Source of the DNA: Chara braunii
Taxonomy: Eukaryota; Streptophyta; Charophyceae; Charales; Characeae
Assembly: GCA_003427395.1 (NCBI GenBank)
Contig: BFEA01000061.1
Span: 26,545 to 48,876 of the forward strand
Length of the DNA stretch: 22,332 nucleotides
Reading direction: 5' to 3'
Shown piece by piece: positions 16,961 through 22,332 of this stretch (within the stretch, counting starts at the first letter, position 1; every line of letters starts with the position of its first letter). The translations under genes were made by a program, and so were the position numbers. The notes below the pieces were generated by a model. It was not told the DNA's origin. It did not search any database and was given only the letters and a program-made list of their open reading frames with translations.

Positions 16961-17142
16961 TTTTTTTTTTTTTTTTTTTTTGTTTTTATAACAGAAACGT
17001 GTGGTTCTGGCTCCTTTTCCATTCCGGGGAGCATCAGTCCGGTTCCTATTCCACCGGCAAGCCAAAAGAATTACACAAAGGACTCACACACGCTCTTCCC
17101 CCTTAAGGTAGGAAAGCCCAAGGGACGGCATTGATTACTTCT

Positions 17143-17946
17143 TGTTTGAAGGATTTACCACCCCTCACCCCTGCCTAAGCTAGCCTGAATACTCTTATTT
17201 TGAACCTAAGACATGGAAACGAAACCAGTACTGTGGACCCTGCAGACTTGCTTACTTGTTCCTCTCAGCTCTTCGACTGTCACTTTAAATACGAGAACTG
17301 TAGATGTGGTCCTCCTTTTTAGGACATGATAAACCCTAAACCCTTTCCGGTCTAGTTGGAATTGCCTATGGGTAAGCTTAAATTCTATCCTCTCTGTGTT
17401 GTCTTTCCTTATTATAAACTCTACCTGGTGCTAAAACTTAAGACCTAGCTGTTTTAGCTGTCCTGCTTACCCTTACTTGAAAACCTGTCTTATGGTCTAT
17501 ATCTCGTACCCTAAGTTGTTCCTGTATTAGCTGGATAGAAAGGACTTTTTTGGGAGCTGTTTATGTGGTGGGGCCAGTACTGTTTAAAAGGCTTGAAGAA
17601 GGACTGATGGGTGTTTGTAGGTCTAGGATGTGAGGTTGGATGGCTGATGAGGTCGGGTGTGTGGATTGGTGGCTGGGGTGGGTTCGGCTCAGGGTGATTT
17701 GTGTGGGGTGTGATGGGGCTAGTAGCGTGTAAGAGGGGAGAGAAGGGTCCAGGGAGGTTTAAGGGGTGTTAGGGCTGTGAGGTTCCTTATATTGGGGATC
17801 GGGTCTGTGTGGTTTTAATGTTTAGCATGCAGCCTGTTAGTAAAAGCCTGTAAAGTGTCGCCGTAGGAGGCTGTTTGGTCTAGATAGGGGCGAGGGAAAG
17901 TCGATTGTGCTTGTTGTGCGCCTTTGGTATGGAAACCTGTGGTGTT
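17143..17946 (-). other. Probable LINE 3' untranslated region
   Basis: About 800 bases between the last coding remnant and the shared terminal repeat. No ORF is supported. It is non-repetitive and rich in G and T on the plus strand from 17570 to 17900. Assignment to the LINE rests on position only. Confidence 0.55.
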
Positions 17947-18770
17947 TTAGCAGGAATTGATCTGGGAGCTCAAGGGATCCGGTGGGGTAAACAATGGTCC
18001 TGAGTTTGAATTAGTGGTATGTGTTGTATCATTCCACATTGTAAAGATTAGGCCCTGGCCTTTGACGGTTGCTATCTTGCCCTTGGCAAGGTAATTATCC
18101 TCAAATTTGGTTTGGATTTCTTTGGCTTTAGGTGCATTTGCTTTCATTTTCGTCTTGGCTTTGCGCCATAACACCTAGTATTCTGCTTCCACCCGTTGTC
18201 TGAGGATACTCCATGCTTCCTGCACCTGCATTGGTTGTTTTCTATCGTTTCCTGGCATCTTTTTCTCCATATGGACCATAGTGCTGACTTGCGCAGGATT
18301 TGGAAAAGATTGGTTTGTAACGGGGACCAGTCGTCTGGCGATGTGAAACCTAGTAGAATAAGGGTAGGGCTCGTACTGAAGTTTGTGTTGGTTGTTGAGG
18401 GCCATATCTGAGCTATCTTAAACCCTATGGGTTTGATTTGGGGGCATTGGAGGAAATAGTGGAACAGGTTCTCTATTTGGCCCTCTGAACAATTGGCGCA
18501 TATCTCGTTTAAGGGGTTTCTATCCTCTTTTTTTCTTCTGAAGTTCAGCCATGGATTGAGCGGGATTGCTAGGTATAGGATTAACCATTGTAGACTCTTG
18601 AACTTGGAGGGGTGTAAGGTTGCTATTTGATTCCCCGGGATTTCTTTTAACAACTCAGGATCTACTTCGAGGTGTTTCGTCCAGCGGTCTGCTAAGACTG
18701 TGTCCGGTGCTGTTGATCTACTTCTAAGTTTATATCCTAGGCTGGTGGTATAGTTCATCAGGTTGATTCT
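17947..18770 (-). pseudogene. LINE ORF2 C-terminus with zinc knuckle
   Basis: Minus-strand frame including LQWLILYLAIPLNPWLNFRR and the zinc-knuckle EICANCSEGQIENLFHYFLQ-CPQ (CxxC, then H and C at the usual spacing), then LWSIWRKRCQETIEN. A frame change near 18160 leads to a Lys-rich tail (MKANAPKAKEIQTKFEDN) that ends at a stop at 17947. This matches the terminal domain of L1-type reverse transcriptases, thought to help bind RNA. Confidence 0.82.
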
Positions 18771-18999
18771 GCGATCTAATACTTGTGAACTTTTGCTTTA
18801 GGTTCCAAGCCCATTCTGCTGGGTCAAATTCTAAATCCTCTATTGTGGTTTGTGGTTGGCATATAATAAGTTCCTCATTTTCTATTACTCTGACCTTTCT
18901 TAGTTTGCTTTCATTGACTGTAATTTGTGCTAACAGGTTTTTGTTGACTTTGCAGTAATCTGCTCCTGGCTCTTCAAGGCTATGCATGGAGAAAGTAAG

Positions 19000-20193
19000 C
19001 TAGTTTTTTTCTGCCATCTTCCTCTCTTATAAAGGCTAGAGCATGCTCTTGGGAACTCGTGTGTGTCATTACTGGCCAATCTCCTGTTGAGCATTGTTTG
19101 TCCTTTTTGAGGGTTGTCGTCCACTCCGACAGGATGGAGCTTGTCATTTGTTGGAGGTTTTGGGTTAGATCGTGGCAGCCTTTGAGTTTTTCTCTGAGTT
19201 GTCTGGCTACCTCCAGTCTTTTTCTGACTCACCAAATATGCTTGATTTGCCAGATGCCTCTCTCCAACCACGACCACTGGAAGGTAGCCAGACAACTCTG
19301 CTGTGAGGGTGAAGGGTATGCCCTCGTTATTGGCTAACCACGGGTTACAAAAGAGTGGTTGTCTGAGGATTTCTTCTTTACTGATCGGTTTTCTTACTTT
19401 TGAGGGGAAGATCTCTCCCCATGCCTTCAGTGGTATCTTCCAGAAGTTGAGTCTAGGTTCGTTTTGGGACTTGTTCTTTATGGTCCATGACTTACTTAGG
19501 ATCCATGAAGTATCTTCCATGTTGTCTGGAGTACTGAAAGTTGGAAGATGTTGTAACCCTTCAAGAGCCAGGGTTCTCCAAGCCAATTTAGGACTTGTTA
19601 GTAGTTTTATGATCCACTTGGTTTGAAGAGTTTTTATTTGGTTGGCTGAGTCCAGGACGCCTAGTCCTCCTTGGTCTTTCTTTTTTGTTACATATTGCCA
19701 AGCCATCTTTGTGATGAAATTTTGTCTTGAGGTGTCTCCTGTCCAGAGATAGGCTCTTGCTTTGGAGGTCCTTTAGGGCTTTTTGATTTGGGGCCCAAAA
19801 GCGTGGAACGTACCACATCATTGAGAATATGGAGGCATTCAAAACTAGCGCTCTGCCATGTAGGGAGGTGTGTATCTTCCCCCAGGCGATGAGTTTGTTG
19901 GTCATTTTGGCTAGTAGGCTGGGAGCCATTTCTGTTTCAGCCCCTTGCATTGACATTTGTATTCCTATAAATCTGAGAGGGTCTCTTGGGTTTGCCCATG
20001 TCAAGCCTTCTTGTGTGTTGTGTGGTGGGTCCAGACCTTCTTCTGTTAGCCACCAGCCTACTGTTTCGTTCCAGTTGATGCGCATTTCGGAGGCTAGTTG
20101 GAATGCACACATTGCTCTGGTGAGGGCTTCGAATGAAGAGGGAGATGCACTTATAAGGACAGTTAAGTCATCTGCGAATAAGATTTGTTTGGT
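19000..20193 (-). pseudogene. LINE reverse transcriptase motif C, thumb and connection
   Basis: Begins with the catalytic motif LFADDLTVLISASP, followed by RDPLRFIGIQMS and WGKIHTSLHGRALVLNASIF, which match the thumb and following region of L1 ORF2. Near 19760 the reading shifts frame: the continuation is AYLWTGDTSRQNFITKMAWQ and then GGLGVLDSANQIKTLQTKW. A later stretch (about 19270-19000) reads IWQIKHIW, an in-frame TGA, then VRKRLEVARQLREKLKGCH. A 17-bp inverted repeat (19196-19212 and 19282-19298) lies within it. Confidence 0.85.
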
Positions 20194-20790
20194 CGGTGAG
20201 TCTGTGGATGGATGGGTCTTTCCTTAAGAAGGATGCGATGGCTTCCATGATGAAGAGGAAGATTGGGGCTGTCAGGGGATCTCCTTGTCTGACTGACCGA
20301 GACATTTCATATTTGTTGGAGATGTGGCCATTGACCTGAACTGCTCCCATTGCGTCGTTATATAGGATTCTTACACATTTTCTGAAGTTCGGGCCTACTC
20401 CCATTGTTTCCATGCATTGTTGTAGGAAGTCCCAACTAACTTGGTCATATGCTTTTTTAAAGTCAAAGAACAAGATTGCTGCATTTAGTTGTTTATCCTG
20501 GATATATCTGACTACCTCTGCCAGGGTCATGACATTATCCAAGACGAACCGTCCTGGTATAAATCCTGTTTGGTCTATGTGAAAGCAATTTTTGGTGATC
20601 TTTCGTATTCTGTTGGCTAGAAGTTTCACCAAGATCTTATATGCTACTATTAGTAGCGTGATTGGTCTGTAGTTCCTGATGTCTGTTGGGTCACCTTTTT
20701 TGTAGAGGAGTGTGACTATACCGATGCTAAAAGTTGGTCCTAGGCTTTCGTTGGTCCATGCAGTTTTTATAAAGTTGCAAACTTGCAGTA
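20168..20790 (-). pseudogene. LINE reverse transcriptase, fingers and palm
   Basis: Minus-strand frame open from about 20790. It shows YKKGDPTDIRNYRPITLL, then QTGFIPGRFVLDNVMTLAE, motif A as FFDFKKAYDQVSW (FDFKKAYD at 20444-20467) and motif B as SRSVRQGDPLTAPIFLF (about 20265-20300). The first catalytic Asp is present. The frame breaks just before motif C, which continues in the next frame as LFADDLTVL (20167-20178). The enzyme would have copied element RNA at the nicked target. As it stands it is split by frameshifts. Confidence 0.9.
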
Positions 20791-20798
20791 TTCATCTC

Positions 20799-21470
20799 CT
20801 AAAAGTGGCCAAAGGTTTGACAAAATTCCTTTGACAGTCCATCTATGCCTGGTGTTTTCCTTGGTTTCATGGAATCCAAGGCTGTTGTTAGTTCTTCATT
20901 TGTGATTGGTTGCTCTAGCTCCTCAGCCATGGTGTGTGGTATGGTTTTATCTAGGTATTTACTGAATTTTTCTCTAGCCTGGAGGACTGATCTAGGGGTG
21001 GGGGACTCTGTCTTAGAGGTGTACAACTCCTTGTAGAAAGATTCAACTATGGATAACATCTTTGTTGGGTTGGACGTTAGGCCTTCTTCTCCTCTGAGCT
21101 GACTGATGGTTGAGTTCCTTCCTTTCGCTCCGATTCTATGAAAAAAGCATTTTGTCATTTTCTCTCACATCTCCCGTTCCCTTATTCTGGCTTTGAGTCT
21201 CATGCCGTTCGCTTTCCAGGCGTTCCACTGTGCTAGTTCTAATTTAGCTCTAGTTAGTACTTCCTCGTAATCTGTGGAACTGGGGTTATTACATAAGTTG
21301 GATTCAGCGATGCTGACTGCTACCTCTAATTCCTTTATTCTCTGATTTCTTTTTGCTGCTAGTTTGCCTGAGGCTGCGGAAGCTGTTCTGCAGAGGTTGG
21401 CTATTAAGGATGGGAAGTTTGTCTCTTCTCTATCAGCGTTGATGCAGGCTCGTACTATTGCTTCTTCCAT
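20799..21470 (-). pseudogene. LINE ORF2 linker and start of reverse transcriptase
   Basis: One minus-strand frame, interrupted by an in-frame TGA at 21165-21167. Before the stop: LAQWNAWKANGMRLKARIRE, the charged linker typical between endonuclease and polymerase. After it: MTKCFFHRIGAKGRNSTIS, and then ITNEELTTALDSMKPRKTPG and IDGLSKEFCQTF, the fingers motif with the PGxDGL-type sequence. The frame is lost at about 20799. Confidence 0.85.
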
Positions 21471-21543
21471 TTCGTGAGTATGAAGTAAAGAATTATTAAT
21501 CTTGAAGAAGCCTGGCCCTTTTTGTATTAGGTTGTGATCTAAA

Positions 21544-22140
21544 TCATTGTGATAGGGTAGTTTTCCTATACCTACGTTGTGTATAGAGCCTCAAAGAGAT
21601 TCTGATACTAGAAAGTAATCTATGGCAAAGTTGGTAATGTGTGGGTTCTATTTCTTTTCCTGCATGTGAATCTATTTCTCTCTGGTGAAGTGTTCTTAGG
21701 GGTTCAAGTAGATTCCTTTCTATTAATAGTGTGTGCATAGCACGGTCCTCTATTTGTAGTTGACTTTCCCTTTCCCTTTGAGAACATGATAATCGGTCCC
21801 TAGTTAGGTCCAGGGTTGTGTTCCAGTCCCCTACTAGGACTACATGCTTTTGGTCATTGCACATTGTTGTTATGGTTTGTATGAAGCTTTGTCTTTGGGC
21901 AAAGTCGTTTGGGCATATGCATTTATACGTTGGAAGGATTCTTCCTTGAACGTGAAGATCGATTATATCCATCTGCCTTATAAAGGATCTGAACTATTGC
22001 GTTCTATTTGTATTTGCTTGGCTGCTCTTGAGTTGTTGTGCCATAGGATAGCTGTTCTTGCAGATCCAGCTCTTGGGGACGGTGCCCAGGAGGCTGCTCG
22101 AACGTATTTTAGTCTTAGTAGGATTTTATTGATTATAGCT
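21544..22140 (-). pseudogene. LINE endonuclease domain, partial
   Basis: The minus-strand frame from 21972 reads LPTYKCICPNDFAQRQSF and then VVLVGDWNTTLDLTRDR. This corresponds to the YxPN and GDxN motifs of the apurinic/apyrimidinic-type endonuclease that nicks the target DNA in L1 elements; GDWN is at 21820-21831. Upstream, in another frame (22130-21980), AGSARTAILWHNNS resembles the preceding strand. The N-terminal catalytic segment is missing and a frameshift separates the two parts. Towards 21544 the frame degenerates before the final SDH region is reached. Confidence 0.75.
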
Positions 22141-22146
22141 GAGTGA

Positions 22147-22332
22147 GGACGCCGCCCGGTCGGGCCTGCCCTACCGGGCTGGGCCCGGGGGGGGCCGCCC
22201 GGGTAAACCGGGCAAGACAAAAAACAGCCCAGATTTTTTTTATTTTTTTTTTGAAACCAGGGTCGTTCTGCGCTCGGCGAGAGGACCCCGAATCTCCAAT
22301 AAAATTTTGGTTTTGGTGGGGGGATGGGGGGG
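22147..22332. other. GC-rich junction at the right edge
   Basis: A very GC-rich patch (22150-22205) with repeated GCCCGG and CCGGGC that can fold on itself, then T-runs and a G-rich end. It could be the LINE 5' untranslated region, or different DNA adjoining a truncated LINE. The window ends here. Confidence 0.4.

Larger units (their letters stand above)
16961..22146 (-). mobile_element. L1-like LINE, decayed
   Basis: A non-LTR retrotransposon on the minus strand with, in order, a partial apurinic-type endonuclease (from about 22140), linker, reverse transcriptase (21158-19765), post-polymerase domain (to 19000), zinc-knuckle (about 18460) and a 3' region of about 800 bases ending in a poly-A tail (poly-T at 16961-16981). 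The endonuclease N-terminus and any ORF1 are absent, so it is 5'-truncated near 22146 or joined to other DNA there. At least three frameshifts or stops are present. It lies within an intron of the ABCC gene in the same orientation. Confidence 0.85.

Noticed and set aside
16412-17134. 240-aa plus-strand ORF
   Set aside because: It is antisense to recognisable LINE ORF2 sequence; it shows no motif of its own and is a shadow frame.

Overview
The window looks like nuclear DNA of a eukaryote, most likely a green plant or a streptophyte relative. The evidence is spliced exons with GT-AG borders, a degenerate minisatellite built on the plant-type telomere motif TTTAGGG, L1-like non-LTR retrotransposons, tRNA-derived SINEs, a U6 snRNA retropseudogene and long microsatellites. 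No bacterial gene structure is present. The species cannot be named from the sequence. TTTAGGG also occurs outside plants, for example in oomycetes.

The one conserved host gene is on the minus strand: part of an ABCC (MRP-type) ABC transporter. Four consecutive exons encode most of nucleotide-binding domain 1. In transcription order they are 14315-14214 (Q-loop side), 4975-4833 (signature LSGGQ and Walker B), 3948-3858 (D-loop and switch region) and 1836-1762 (the strand after the switch). Their phases fit and they join into one uninterrupted reading frame of 137 codons. The introns between them are about 9.2 kb, 0.9 kb and 2.0 kb. The gene runs off both ends: the Walker A exon is not in the 8 kb to the right, and the exon after 1762 is not in the window.

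The rest of the window is intron filled with repeats. From left to right: GT microsatellites; a minisatellite of roughly 20 units running into the splice donor of the last visible exon; a short repeat related to the LINE 3' ends, with a tRNA-SINE inserted in it; two sets of inverted repeats; a U6 retropseudogene with a 13-bp target duplication; and a possible second SINE family. Next is a 6-kb stretch (about 5.7-12.0 kb) with few simple repeats, a TATA-like box, internal duplications and two unrecognised plus-strand ORFs. It is followed by a polypyrimidine tract, a tRNA-SINE with a 9-bp target duplication and a MITE-like hairpin.

Right of the 14.2-kb exon, two L1-like elements lie head-to-tail on the minus strand: a 5'-truncated copy (about 16960-14893) and a longer decayed copy (about 22146-16961) that retains recognisable endonuclease, reverse transcriptase and zinc-knuckle regions. 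Both carry frameshifts or stops and are probably dead. The most interesting points are the minisatellite continuous with a working 5' splice site, the unexplained 5.7-12.0 kb segment, the long symmetrical hairpin at 2554-2670, and the nested retroposons with clear target duplications.
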